A stretch of DNA of 64,000 bases from Emticicia sp965283955 (GTDB lineage: Bacteria; Bacteroidota; Bacteroidia; Cytophagales; Spirosomataceae). The notes below the pieces were generated by a model. The model was not told the origin of the DNA. It saw nothing but the letters and a program-made list of their open reading frames with translations, and made no database searches. Position numbers and translations under genes: made by a program. Shown here piece by piece: positions 8,642 to 18,253 of the stretch. Position 1 is the first letter of the stretch, and every line of letters begins with the position of its first letter. Where the stretch lies: assembly GCA_965283955.1 (NCBI GenBank), contig CBDIQW010000001.1, forward strand, positions 2,108,001-2,172,000, given 5' to 3'.

Positions 8642-11600
8642 ATGAAAAAATACTTACTATTACTCGTTGCTTGTATTTATTTATGGTCATTCAAACCGAA
8701 TGGGCACTCGTCTACCGACCCCACTAAATTACCCGAAGATGTAGCCATTGCGTATAAAAACTTACCTGCAAGTTTAGATTATAACCTCCATGTAAAGCCC
8801 ATTTTATCGGATAAATGCTTTGCGTGCCACGGCCCTGACAAAGCCAAGCAAAAAGCAGGTTTACGCTTAGATTTGCCCGAGGCCGCTTATGCACAACTAC
8901 CCGAAAGCCCTGGAAAAGTGGCTATTTCTCCACGAAACTTAAAGAAAAGTGAGGTCTTTCACCGAATCCTTTCTACCGACCTAACTTATGTAATGCCTAC
9001 GCCCAAATCTCATTTGAATTTATCGGCTCACGAAAAAGCTGTCATCATCAAGTGGATTGAAAATGGAGCTGTTTATCAACCTCATTGGGCATTCGTGAAA
9101 CCACAAAAAAGAAATATTCCTTCTCTTAAAAATACGCTTACTTTTTCGCCGATTAATCAAATTGATAATTTTATTTTTAGTCGTTTAGAACAAGAAGGTT
9201 TATCAGCATCGAAGGAGGCTTCGAGAGAAATTTTATTACGTCGATTGTCATTTGATTTGACTGGCCTGCCCCCAACTCTCGAAGAAATTGATACTTTTTT
9301 GAACGATAATAGCCCTAATGCCTACGAAAAACAAGTAGATAGATTACTCGCTTCTCCACATTATGGCGAAAAAATGGCCACCGATTGGCTCGATTTAGCA
9401 CGTTTTGCCGATTCACATGGCTATACCGTTGACCGTCTTCGAGATATGTCGCCCTACCGAGATTGGGTGATTCGGGCTTTCAACGACAATATGCTTTATA
9501 GCAATTTTATCCACCAACAATTGGCTGGTGATTTGCTTCCTTCGCCCACAAAAGATATGATTATCGCTACGGCTTTTAATCGAAATCATCCTCAAAATTT
9601 AGAAGGAGGCATTGTGGAAGAAGAATTTCAGACAGAATATGTCATGGACAGAACCAATACGTTTGGTGATGCTTTCTTGGCGATGTCGGTTGGCTGTGCC
9701 AGATGCCACGACCATAAATATGACCCAATTTCGCAGAAGAACTATTACGAATTATTCAGTTTTTTCAATAATGTAAGAGAAGCGGGACAGATTTCTTGGA
9801 ATGACGACCTTCCCACACCTACCCTACTTTTACCTACTACTGAACAAGAAAAAGTCGTTAATTTCATCAAAAACTCCATCACAGAGCAAGAACAAAAAGT
9901 TATCGAAACTCAAAATTCGGCTTCGGCAGATTTTGAAAAATGGCTTCAAAACAATGACTATAAATCATTGATAAACAACACTTTACCACAAGCTAACTTA
10001 CAAGGATTTTATACCTTTGAAGATTCTCTAAAAAATACTATCAATCCAATGCAAAAAGGGGTGATGCGACGTGATGCAGGAACACTTGATAAACCTACAT
10101 TTGAGAAAACCTCAAAAGGTCAAGTCTTGCTCTTAGATGGCGATGTTTATGCCGATTTAAAAGATGTAGGCGTTTTTCGAAAATCAGAGGCTTTTACGGT
10201 TGGTATGTGGGCATATATTCCGAAAGAAATGAAAGATGGAGTGATTTTTCATAAAAGCAATGCCGAGCGTTTGTATAATTTCAAAGGCTACCACCTTTTT
10301 CTGCGAAATAATAAATTGGAAATCACGATGGCTCACACCGCTCCTTCAAATGCCATTACAAAATTGAGTTTGAAAGATGCTCCTCGTGAAAAATGGCTGC
10401 ATTTGAGCATGACTTATGATGGTTCGGCTAAAGCAACGGGTTTCAAATTATATCTCGATGGCGAAGAAATGGCAATGGAAACTATCATCGACCAATTATA
10501 TAAAGACATCATTTTTTATTCAAAATCAGAGCCAGCATTACAAATTGGTGGCTGGTGGCGTGGCTTAGGTTTTAAGGGTGGAAAAGTGGACGATGCAGTG
10601 GTTTACAATCGTTCATTAACGTCTTTTGAGGTAAAAATCTTAGCAAAAAAGGCTGATTGGGGCAGTATTGCTAATAAGTCAGCGAGCGAATTAAATGCCC
10701 AAGAAAAAGCGATTTTAAAAGACTATTATTTTTCGGCCGTCAACCCAAGCGTTTTATCGGCACAAAAAGAGTTACAAAAACTCCGAACGGCTTTATCTGA
10801 TTCAAGTGAAAAAATTGCAGAAATAATGGTCATGCAAGAAATGCCTAAAGCTAAAGTCACACACTTGCTTCACCGAGGGCAATACGATGCTTTAGGCGAA
10901 GAAGTCAAACCCAATACACCTAAAGATATTCTTGCATTTCCTGCCAATTTGCCAAAAAATCGACTTGGCTTGGCTCAATGGCTTACTGATGAAAATAATC
11001 CGCTTACCGCACGAGTAGCGGTGAACCGAATTTGGCAAAATTTCTTCGGCACGGGCATTGTGAAAACTACCGAAGATTTTGGAAATCAAGGCGAAATGCC
11101 GAGCCACCCCGAATTACTCGATTGGCTGGCTCTCAATTTTCAAGCAGATTGGGACGTAAAAAAACTTAATAAACTAATCGTAATGTCGGCCACGTATCGA
11201 CAAGATTCAAAAGCCACTAAAGAAGTGCGTGAGCGTGACCCCGAAAACCGCTTGCTTTCGCACGGACCAAACAATCGACTTTCTGCCGAAATGATGCGTG
11301 ATAATGCTCTGGCGGTAAGTGGTTTAATCAATAAAAAAATTGGCGGTAAAAGCGTAAAACCTTACCAACCCGATGGACTTTGGGAAATTAATAATACACA
11401 CTATACCCAAGATTCGAGCGATGCCATTTATCGACGTAGCCTTTATGTGGTTGTAAAACGTTCGGTACCAAATCCAACTTTGGGTACATTCGATGCTCCT
11501 TCTCGCAGCTATTGTGTGGTTCGCCGGCAAAAGACCAATACGCCTTTGCAAGCCCTCGTTACGCTCAACGACCCGACTTTTGTTGAAGCTGCCAAAGTAA

Positions 11601-11881
11601 TGGGCGAAAGTATGACGAAGCAAGCTGATATACGAAAAGCAATTATTGATATTTACCGAAAACTAAGCAGTAAAATGCCATCTGAACGAGAGTTGGACTT
11701 ACTTTTATCGCTACAAAAAGCTGAATATGAACAGTTTAAACAAAATCCAGATAAAACGAAAGGTTGGCTAAAAACGGGACTTTATAAAATTGACCCGACT
11801 TTAGAAGCTGCCGCAGTAGCCGCCAATGCAGTTGTAGCAAGTACGATTTTAAACTCAGACGCAACCATCACCAAACGATAA
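8642..11881 (+). CDS. PSCyt1-DUF1549-LamG-DUF1553 cytochrome-type protein
   Basis: A protein of about 1,080 residues of the planctomycete-cytochrome superfamily. A signal peptide starts at MKKYLLLLVACIYLW; the ATG at 8630, four codons upstream, is also possible. The PSCyt1 haem domain has CFACHGPDKAKQKAGLRLD near residue 60, followed by a DUF1549 (PSCyt2) domain with RRLSFDLTGLPPT and CARCHDHKYDPI, a second potential haem site. A LamG/concanavalin-like domain lies at about 450-670 (VLLLDGDVYADLKDVG onward). A DUF1553 (PSD1) domain ends the protein (RVAVNRIWQNFFGTGIV, PNNRLSAEMMRDNALAVSG). The DUF1549/DUF1553 plus DUF1501 pair is a recurrent gene couple whose biochemical role is unsettled; links to polysaccharide or sulfated-glycan use have been suggested from context. 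Its stop is directly followed (TAAAAATGG) by the DUF1501 gene. Confidence 0.88.
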   Translation: MKKYLLLLVACIYLWSFKPNGHSSTDPTKLPEDVAIAYKNLPASLDYNLHVKPILSDKCFACHGPDKAKQKAGLRLDLPEAAYAQLPESPGKVAISPRNLKKSEVFHRILSTDLTYVMPTPKSHLNLSAHEKAVIIKWIENGAVYQPHWAFVKPQKRNIPSLKNTLTFSPINQIDNFIFSRLEQEGLSASKEASREILLRRLSFDLTGLPPTLEEIDTFLNDNSPNAYEKQVDRLLASPHYGEKMATDWLDLARFADSHGYTVDRLRDMSPYRDWVIRAFNDNMLYSNFIHQQLAGDLLPSPTKDMIIATAFNRNHPQNLEGGIVEEEFQTEYVMDRTNTFGDAFLAMSVGCARCHDHKYDPISQKNYYELFSFFNNVREAGQISWNDDLPTPTLLLPTTEQEKVVNFIKNSITEQEQKVIETQNSASADFEKWLQNNDYKSLINNTLPQANLQGFYTFEDSLKNTINPMQKGVMRRDAGTLDKPTFEKTSKGQVLLLDGDVYADLKDVGVFRKSEAFTVGMWAYIPKEMKDGVIFHKSNAERLYNFKGYHLFLRNNKLEITMAHTAPSNAITKLSLKDAPREKWLHLSMTYDGSAKATGFKLYLDGEEMAMETIIDQLYKDIIFYSKSEPALQIGGWWRGLGFKGGKVDDAVVYNRSLTSFEVKILAKKADWGSIANKSASELNAQEKAILKDYYFSAVNPSVLSAQKELQKLRTALSDSSEKIAEIMVMQEMPKAKVTHLLHRGQYDALGEEVKPNTPKDILAFPANLPKNRLGLAQWLTDENNPLTARVAVNRIWQNFFGTGIVKTTEDFGNQGEMPSHPELLDWLALNFQADWDVKKLNKLIVMSATYRQDSKATKEVRERDPENRLLSHGPNNRLSAEMMRDNALAVSGLINKKIGGKSVKPYQPDGLWEINNTHYTQDSSDAIYRRSLYVVVKRSVPNPTLGTFDAPSRSYCVVRRQKTNTPLQALVTLNDPTFVEAAKVMGESMTKQADIRKAIIDIYRKLSSKMPSERELDLLLSLQKAEYEQFKQNPDKTKGWLKTGLYKIDPTLEAAAVAANAVVASTILNSDATITKR

Positions 11882-11883
11882 AA

Positions 11884-13361
11884 ATGGCACATCACGACGA
11901 TACCTTCAAACTTCATTCGCCTGAGTTTTCGGCTTTAAATCGAAAATTGGATAGACGTGATTTTTGCTTCGCACGGCCTCTGGTTTAGGTGCAATGGCTT
12001 TGGGTAGTTTGATTAGTTCAAACGCAAAAGGCAACACGCTCGAACAACAAATTATGAGTGCATTGCCCAGCATCGCCCCGAAAGCTAAACGAGTCGTTTA
12101 TTTGTTTATGAGTGGTGGACCTTCTCAATTTGAAACGTTCGATTATAAACCCAAACTCAGTAATATGTTTGGGCAAGGTTTGCCCGATTCGGTGCGAAAA
12201 GGGCAAAGACTCACGGGAATGAGTGCCAATCAAGCGGTTTTGCCGCTCGTTCCTTCGGCCTATAAATTTAATCAATATGGAAAAAGTAAGACTTGGGTAA
12301 GCGATTTGCTGCCTTATACTGCCCAAGTGGTTGATGATTTGTGCATCATAAAATCTATGTTTACCGAACAAATCAATCATGACCCCGCCATAACATTTTT
12401 CCAAACAGGGCATCAGCTTCCTGGCCGCCCTTCGATTGGTTCTTGGATGAGTTACGGATTGGGTTCTGAAAACCAAAATCTACCTGCATTCATTGTTTTA
12501 GTTTCAAAAGATGCCTCGAAAGACCAGCCACTTTATGCTCGTTTGTGGGGAAATGGTTTCTTACCTTCCGAGCATCAAGGAGTGCAATTCCGCTCAGGTA
12601 AAGACCCCGTTTTGTTTCTTAATAATCCCGAAGGATATGATGGAAAAGACCGCCAAGAAATGTTGGAGTATTTGACCAAACTCAACCAATTACAGAACGA
12701 AACTTGGGGCGACCCCGAAGTAGATGCCCGAATCGCTCAATACGAAATGGCGTATCGGATGCAAACATCTGTTCCCGAAGTAATGGATACTTCAAAAGAA
12801 CCCGATGAAGTTTTTGAACTTTACGGCGAAGGTAGTCGAGACAAAGGAACGTATGCTGCCAATTGCCTTTTAGCTCGAAAATTACTCGAAAAAGATGTCA
12901 GATTTGTGCAGCTTTATCACCAAGGTTGGGACCACCACGGCTCGTTACCGAAAGGAATGGCTCACCAATGCAAGCAAACCGATAGAGCCACCGCCGCTTT
13001 GATTATTGACTTAAAAAGAAGAGGTTTACTCGAAGATACTTTGGTGGTTTGGGGTGGAGAATTTGGCAGAACAGTTTATTCACAAGGCAAGCTCACCAAA
13101 GATGATTACGGCCGTGACCACCACCCAAGATGCTTTACGATGTGGATGGCAGGTGCGGGCGTAAAATCGGGTTTTAGCTACGGCGAAACTGATGATTTTA
13201 GCTATAATATCATCAAAAATCCTGTTCATGTACACGATTTTCAAGCAACTTTACTGCACCTCATGGGCATCGACCACGAACAATTAACCTATAAATATCA
13301 AGGTCGTCGTTTTCGGTTAACTGATGTGCATGGACAAATTATTAAAGGAATTTTATCGTAA
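11884..13361 (+). CDS. DUF1501 family protein with Tat signal, frameshifted in the signal
   Basis: DUF1501 proteins belong to the alkaline-phosphatase/sulfatase-like fold and accompany DUF1549/DUF1553 proteins. The ATG at 11884 begins MAHHDDTFKLHSPEFSALNRKLDRRDF. One T is then missing from a T-run at about 11958-11963 and the frame ends after a few codons. Adding one T joins LDRRDFLLRTASGLGAMALGSLI, a twin-arginine signal, to the long downstream frame (open from 11964). The mature part has VYLFMSGGPSQFETFDYKP near its start, then FQTGHQLPGRPSIGSWMSYGLG, HHGSLPKGMAHQC, VVWGGEFGRT and DHHPRCFTMWMAGAGVK; the His/Asp-rich blocks are expected metal ligands. Export through Tat fits the tatC gene at 55.9 kb. 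It follows the upstream gene by 2 bp, so it is co-translated with it. Confidence 0.85.
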
Positions 13362-13385
13362 ATTTGCGGCATAAAACACTCAAAC

Positions 13386-14027
13386 TTGAAACACTTCTGG
13401 GTCATATTCAAATTATTGTTATTGATAGTTTTTGCACTTCGTTTATTGAAAGCCAATCGCAAAGAAAAACAACCGAGGTTTCAACATGACCATGAGCGTG
13501 GTTTATTCAACTTTTTCCACCAACCCATCTTTTCTGAGAAAATTATTTTTCATTCTGATGAGTTAAGCAACGAACAGCAGATAAAAGAAATATTCAGAAA
13601 ACAAGTTCGTCCAAAAGAGGAAGCATGGAAACAAGATGGCAAATTATTCGATGACTTCTTTGTTACTTTAAGTTTAGAAGAGCGAATGATTTATATAGCT
13701 TATTTGTCGAATAAAACATTTCAGAAAAGTAGTATTTTCAACTTTCTGTGGTACAAAACTGAATGGATTATTGCCTTTGGCCAAATGCTAAAACACCTGC
13801 ATGAAGATGCCCTCTATGCTCATTATCAGCAAGTTGTTCTTGACACTTGCCATCTGGATTTTGATACACTTCCAACTCAACACAGCGATTTTTTTATTCT
13901 TGATTTTTATCCTGACGGCAGTCAAGAATTTGAGTCTGTCAAGCAATTCGACCAACTATTTGACCGAAATATTTTTTTGCAGAAAGTCATTTCTGCAACT
14001 ACGCAAAGTAAACAAAGCCATTCTTGA
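13386..14027 (+). CDS. Unrecognised protein with one N-terminal membrane segment
   Basis: 213 residues starting at TTG (no in-frame ATG near). Residues about 4-22 (WVIFKLLLLIVFALRLL) form one membrane-spanning or signal-anchor helix. It is followed by a basic stretch and a soluble, helix-rich domain with LSLEERMIYIAYLSNK and LWYKTEWIIAFGQML. The C-terminal part carries LDTCHLDFDTL and DFYPDGSQEFESV. I do not recognise the family. The C-terminal part is related to the broken copy at 14567-14740, so the gene was once duplicated. It begins 24 bp after the DUF1501 gene and may be its last co-transcribed member, but nothing ties it functionally. Confidence 0.6.
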   Translation: MKHFWVIFKLLLLIVFALRLLKANRKEKQPRFQHDHERGLFNFFHQPIFSEKIIFHSDELSNEQQIKEIFRKQVRPKEEAWKQDGKLFDDFFVTLSLEERMIYIAYLSNKTFQKSSIFNFLWYKTEWIIAFGQMLKHLHEDALYAHYQQVVLDTCHLDFDTLPTQHSDFFILDFYPDGSQEFESVKQFDQLFDRNIFLQKVISATTQSKQSHS

Positions 14028-14191
14028 GGGCTGATTTTACACTAATTCTATATCGTCACCAATATGTCAAATCGTAGAAGAATAAACTCAGAAATTGGTT
14101 TTATGGATGAGATTTAATTGATTCAGAATTTTAAAACAAATTCATTTAGAAATACGTTTTCTAAAAAATATTTTCATCCACTTTTACTGAA

Positions 14192-14497
14192 ATGAAAAAG
14201 CTAATTTTACTTACATTCTTACTGACTTCTGCTTGTAAGACAGAAGAGGTGCAACCAAACGTTTCGCAACAAATTGAGCAGTTTATCAATAATCAGAGGA
14301 TAACTCGGATAATTGCTTCAGAGACTTTCAACGATTTTTTTGCTTTAGCTCTTCAAAATACCTCAGGTAAATCATTTAAAATTGATAATAATTTTATTGT
14401 CATTGATGGCGTTACTTGGAACCTTAATCACGTAAAGAGCTACCAAGTTGTTGAAATCTCAAGCAATAATTCTGTCTTATGGCTAAAAATTAATTGA
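14192..14497 (+). CDS. Small putative lipoprotein
   Basis: 101 residues. MKKLILLTFLLTSACK is a lipoprotein signal with lipobox LTSAC, so the mature protein of about 87 residues should be anchored in a membrane by Cys15. The rest (SGKSFKIDNNFIVIDGVTWNLNHVKSYQVVE) looks beta-rich. No family is recognised. It lies between the intact gene at 13386 and its decayed copy. The 164 bp upstream (14028-14191) is AT-rich and shows nothing I can name. Confidence 0.55.
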   Translation: MKKLILLTFLLTSACKTEEVQPNVSQQIEQFINNQRITRIIASETFNDFFALALQNTSGKSFKIDNNFIVIDGVTWNLNHVKSYQVVEISSNNSVLWLKIN

Positions 14498-14566
14498 ACT
14501 CTAAACGGATATCGAATCAAAACCACCTTATGAGCTTGTTAGTCTAAAACCAACAAAACCACCCCA

Positions 14567-14740
14567 GTTAGGCAAGTTATCCTCGAAACTTGTCATTTTG
14601 ATTTAGAAACGCTATCACTTAAACATAAAGATTTTTTCAACTCAGAACTCCCTCCCGATGGAAGCCAAAAATTTGATGCGGTATTTGATAAAATATCTTT
14701 TTTGAAAAAATTATTGTTTCAAATTACAATCATAAAATCC
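14567..14740 (+). pseudogene. C-terminal remnant of a duplicated copy of the 13386 gene
   Basis: Read in the frame of the next gene, this stretch encodes VRQVILETCHFDLETLS, then DFFNSELPPDGSQKFDAVFD and ISFLKKLL. It lines up with QQVVLDTCHLDFDTL, DFFILDFYPDGSQEFESV and RNIFLQKV in the protein at 13386-14027. No start codon or N-terminal portion remains. Just upstream, at 14544-14563, AAAACCAACAAAACCACCCC resembles the left half of the terminator at 15194-15229, as if a duplication or deletion had joined a terminator region to the gene end. The remnant runs in frame into the gene at 14741. Confidence 0.7.
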
Positions 14741-15163
14741 ATGCTAAAAATCTGCTTATATATTTTATTAGTTTTTTCAATACTCAATGATACTTTCGCT
14801 CAAAAAATGACCTATTTAGGGCATGGAAAAGTATCATTGAACGAACAAATAATTAAACGCCCACGGCAACTAAAAAAGATTCTTGAAAAACAAAATTCTC
14901 AGGAACTTATGAAAGTTTATCAAAAGTACATTTGGAGAAAGCGTACTGCCCAATTTTTCTCAGCCGTTGCGGGACTGGGGCTTGTATCAGCCGTTGAAGA
15001 TGAATTTGGACCAAACCCAAAAATCCACTGGACGTCGGTAGGTATTGCAGTTGGGGCATCAATCACAGCCGAATTTTTCCATCGCCCTGCCAATCGAGCC
15101 TTGAAAGAAATCGTTGATATTTATAATGAAGAAATTTACTTTCAGCCAATTAGGAAGAGGTGA
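14741..15163 (+). CDS. Unrecognised exported protein
   Basis: About 140 residues from the ATG at 14741 (MLKICLYILLVFSILNDTFAQ, a signal peptide ending FAQ). A TTG start at 14702 would add 13 residues that belong to the upstream pseudogene remnant. The mature protein has a basic region (QIIKRPRQLKKILEKQNSQELMKVYQKYIWRKR) and then a glycine/alanine-rich segment (FFSAVAGLGLVSAV, TSVGIAVGASITAEFF) that could be one or two membrane helices, ending in a charged tail. No family is recognised. It ends at a strong terminator shared with nrdA. Confidence 0.55.
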   Translation: MLKICLYILLVFSILNDTFAQKMTYLGHGKVSLNEQIIKRPRQLKKILEKQNSQELMKVYQKYIWRKRTAQFFSAVAGLGLVSAVEDEFGPNPKIHWTSVGIAVGASITAEFFHRPANRALKEIVDIYNEEIYFQPIRKR

Positions 15164-15204
15164 TATATGAAATAATAGGATTTCCACAGATACCCAAAAC
15201 CAGC

Positions 15205-15229
15205 AAAACCACCCTTGAGAGGTGGTTTT
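15205..15229. terminator. Bidirectional terminator between the 14741 gene and nrdA
   Basis: AAAACCACC and GGTGGTTTT form a perfect 9-bp stem with a 7-nt loop, with A-runs on one side and T-runs on the other. It separates two convergent genes. Confidence 0.75.
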
Positions 15230-15275
15230 GCATACAATTTTATATTAGAAAAGAGCATTTGCAAGTCGGAATCCC

Positions 15276-17748
15276 TTATGAACCACACATTTCGCAACCC
15301 TCGGGGTCGTCGAGTGAACATTGCATCGCAGCATATTGGTATTCTTCTTCGCTGGCAAATGTAGCGGCCGCAGTTGCTTTTGCAGTTTGCTCTTCTGCAT
15401 ATTTTGCGTAATCTAATGGTTTTTCTTCTACTACTGATGTAGCTGGCATCACCTCGGCAATTGCTTGTCGGTCAACTGTAAACTTCACTGCATCAGAGGC
15501 AGCTTTCGTACGTAGGTAATACATACCTGTTTTCAAACCTGCTTTCCAAGCGTAGAAGTGCATCGAAGTCAATTTTCCGAAATTAGCATTTTCCATGAAA
15601 ATATTCAACGACTGGCTTTGGCAAATATATGCTCCACGGTCAGCGGCCATATCGACGATGGTTTTTTGCTTAATTTCCCAAGCCGTGCGATACAAATCTT
15701 TCAAGTTTTGCGGAATCTCTGGAATCGCTTGTACCGAACCGTTAGCAGCAATCAATTTGTTTTTCATGGTATCATTCCATAAACCGATTTTTACTAAATC
15801 TTTCAATAAATGCTTATTCACAACCACAAACTCACCCGAAAGCACACGACGAGTATAAATATTTGATGTGTAAGGCTCGAAGCACTCATTGTTACCCAAA
15901 ATTTGGCTCGTTGAAGCCGTTGGCATTGGAGCAACTAAAAGTGAATTTCTTACACCATTTTTCATTACTTTTTCACGCAATTCTGACCAATTCCAACGAC
16001 CTGAATCTGGCGTTACGCCCCACATATCGAATTGGAAAATACCTTGCGAAATCGGAGAACCTTCCCAAGTTGGATATGCACCTTCAACAATAGCCAACTC
16101 CATTGAAGCCTCCATTGCGGCGTAGTAAATTGTTTCAAAGATTTCTCTATTCAATCTACGAGCTTCATCAGACTCGAAAGGCATTCTCAAAATAATGAAA
16201 GCATCGGCTAAACCTTGAATACCCAAACCAATCGGACGGTGACGCAAGTTACTACGCTTAGCCTCAGGCACAGGATAATAGTTTACATCAATTACTTTGT
16301 TGAGGTTTTTAGTAATTACCTTCGTTACCTCGTATAATTTCTGATGGTCAAATTTCGAGAAACCAGTTTTTTCATCTTTCGTGATGTATTTTGGCAAGGC
16401 AATTGAGGCCAAATTACAAACCGCTACTTCATCAGGTGAAGTATATTCCATGATTTCAGTACAAAGGTTCGATGATTTAATCGTACCTAAGTTTTTCTGA
16501 TTAGACTTTCTGTTAGCGGCATCTTTATACAACATATACGGCGTACCTGTCTCAATTTGAGACTCCATGATAGCAAACCAAAGGTCTTGTGCTTTAATGG
16601 TTTTGCGGGCTTTGCCTTCTCTTTCGTATCTTTCGTATAAATTCTCAAACTCTTCACCGTAGCAATCAGACAAACCTGGTGCTTCGTGAGGGCAGAACAA
16701 TGACCAAGTATCATTGGCTTCCACACGCTTCATGAATAAATCTGAAATCCAGAGAGCGTAGAATAAATCTCTTGCACGAAGCTCTTCTTTACCATGGTTT
16801 TTCTTCAAATCTAAAAACTCGAAAATATCAGCATGGTGTGGCTCAATATAAATGGCAAATGAGCCTTTGCGTTTGCCACCACCTTGATCAACGTAGCGAG
16901 CAGTGTCGTTGAAAACACGCAACATCGGTACGATACCATTTGAAGTTCCGTTAGTACCTTTGATATAAGAGCCTGTTGCACGAATTTCGTGGATTGCTAA
17001 ACCAATACCACCAGCCGATTGCGAAATTTGAGCGGTTTGGAGTCAAAGTTTCGTAAATTCCAGTGATACTATCTTCTTTCATCGTAAGCAAGAAGCATGA
17101 TGAAAGCTGTGGTTTTGGAGTTCCTGCGTTGAACAATGTTGGAGTAGCGTGCGTAAACCAACGCTCCGATAATAATTCGTAAGTTTCAATAACACGTTCG
17201 ATGTCTTCACCGTGAATACCAACAGCAACACGCATCAACATGTGTTGTGGACGCTCTACGATTTTACCGTTGAGCTTTAGTAAGTATGATTTTTCGAGCG
17301 TTTTATAACCGAAATAATCGTACCCAAAATCACGGTCATAGATAATAGCAGAATCAAGCAAAGCTGCGTGTTTCTGAATCACCTTCCATGTATCTTTTGC
17401 AATTAAAGAAGCATTTTGGTCTGTTTTTGGGTCGATGTATTGATATAACATCTTCATCGTACCAGAAAAAGACTTGAGAGTGTTTTTGTGTAAGTTTGAA
17501 ATTGCAATCCGAGCTGCCAAGATAGCGTAGTCGGGGTGCTTGGTTGTCATCGAAGCGGCAGTTTCGGCAGCGAGGCTATCTAATTCTGACGTTGAAACGC
17601 CATCATAAATACCAGCCACAACCTTCATGGCAACTTCAACGGGTTGGACAAATGCTGGTTCTAAACCATAGCAAAGTCGCTCGATACGAGCAGTGATTTT
17701 GTCGAACTTTACCGACTCGCGGCGTCCGTCTCTCTTAATTACAAACAT
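15276..17748 (-). CDS. nrdA: Ribonucleoside-diphosphate reductase alpha subunit (class I), frameshifted
   Basis: NrdA reduces ribonucleotides to deoxyribonucleotides. From 17748 the N-terminus (MFVIKRDGRRESVKFDKITARIERL) is an ATP-cone regulatory domain. The barrel follows, with the first redox Cys in LSSCFLLTM. At about 17040 one extra C shifts the frame: the sequence after YETLT should read QTAQISQSAGGIGLAIHEIRATGSYIKG, and that reading continues to 15276. The active-site segment NLCTEIMEYTSPDEVAVCNLASIAL carries Asn, thiyl Cys and Glu and the second redox Cys. The tail ends EGCEMCGS, the CxxC that accepts electrons from thioredoxin or glutaredoxin. Repaired length is about 824 residues. 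The usual partner nrdB is not next to it. Perfect DnaA boxes lie upstream (18102-18237), of interest because DnaA regulates nrdAB in E. coli. Confidence 0.9.
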
Positions 17749-18253
17749 AGGCAGCCTTTAAAAAGGGTTTTAAGGGATTCACAACAAGATTACAGGCAGA
17801 CTAAATTTGCTTTAGTCCGGCACAAAGGTTCAAATTTTAAGTAAAAAACTTTTATATATATTCGTGACTGCCAGCCACTTTTTGGGTTCTTTAGTACTAA
17901 ATTTTTAGAGCAGTCAATCAAAGGTTGAAATCAACAATTTTGAAAAACAACAAGTGTAAAATTAGTAAAATGTCAAGGTATAAAAAAATCATAATCCTAT
18001 ACCTATTTACCGATAGTAAAAAAGTGTAATGTTACGAAATTATTAAGAGCTAATAATCAATCAGTTACTTAACGAGTGGATTAGAAAAGTTTAATAAAAA
18101 AGTTATCCACATGAAGCAAATACTTTTTTCTTTCTAAATTGAGGTTTTCTATTGCAGTAGTTTGGTTATATTTTTATTGACAAATGTAAATATTTTATTT
18201 TCAGAAAAAAAAATAAATTCTGAAAAAGTTATCCACATTGAAAAAAATATAAA
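17749..18253. other. 505-bp AT-rich intergenic region with two perfect DnaA boxes
   Basis: No coding potential is seen. TTATCCACA, the exact DnaA-box consensus, occurs at 18102-18110 and 18229-18237, in the same orientation and 127 bp apart. Both are preceded by AAAAAG and followed by T. The DNA between and around them is very AT-rich (TTTTTATTGACAAATG, TATTTTATTTTCAG). A 7-bp hairpin, GACTAAA/TTTAGTC, lies at about 17798-17816 in the probable nrdA leader. The region could regulate nrdA through DnaA, or be part of a replication origin. Only the boxes are seen; the rest is inference. Confidence 0.55.
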
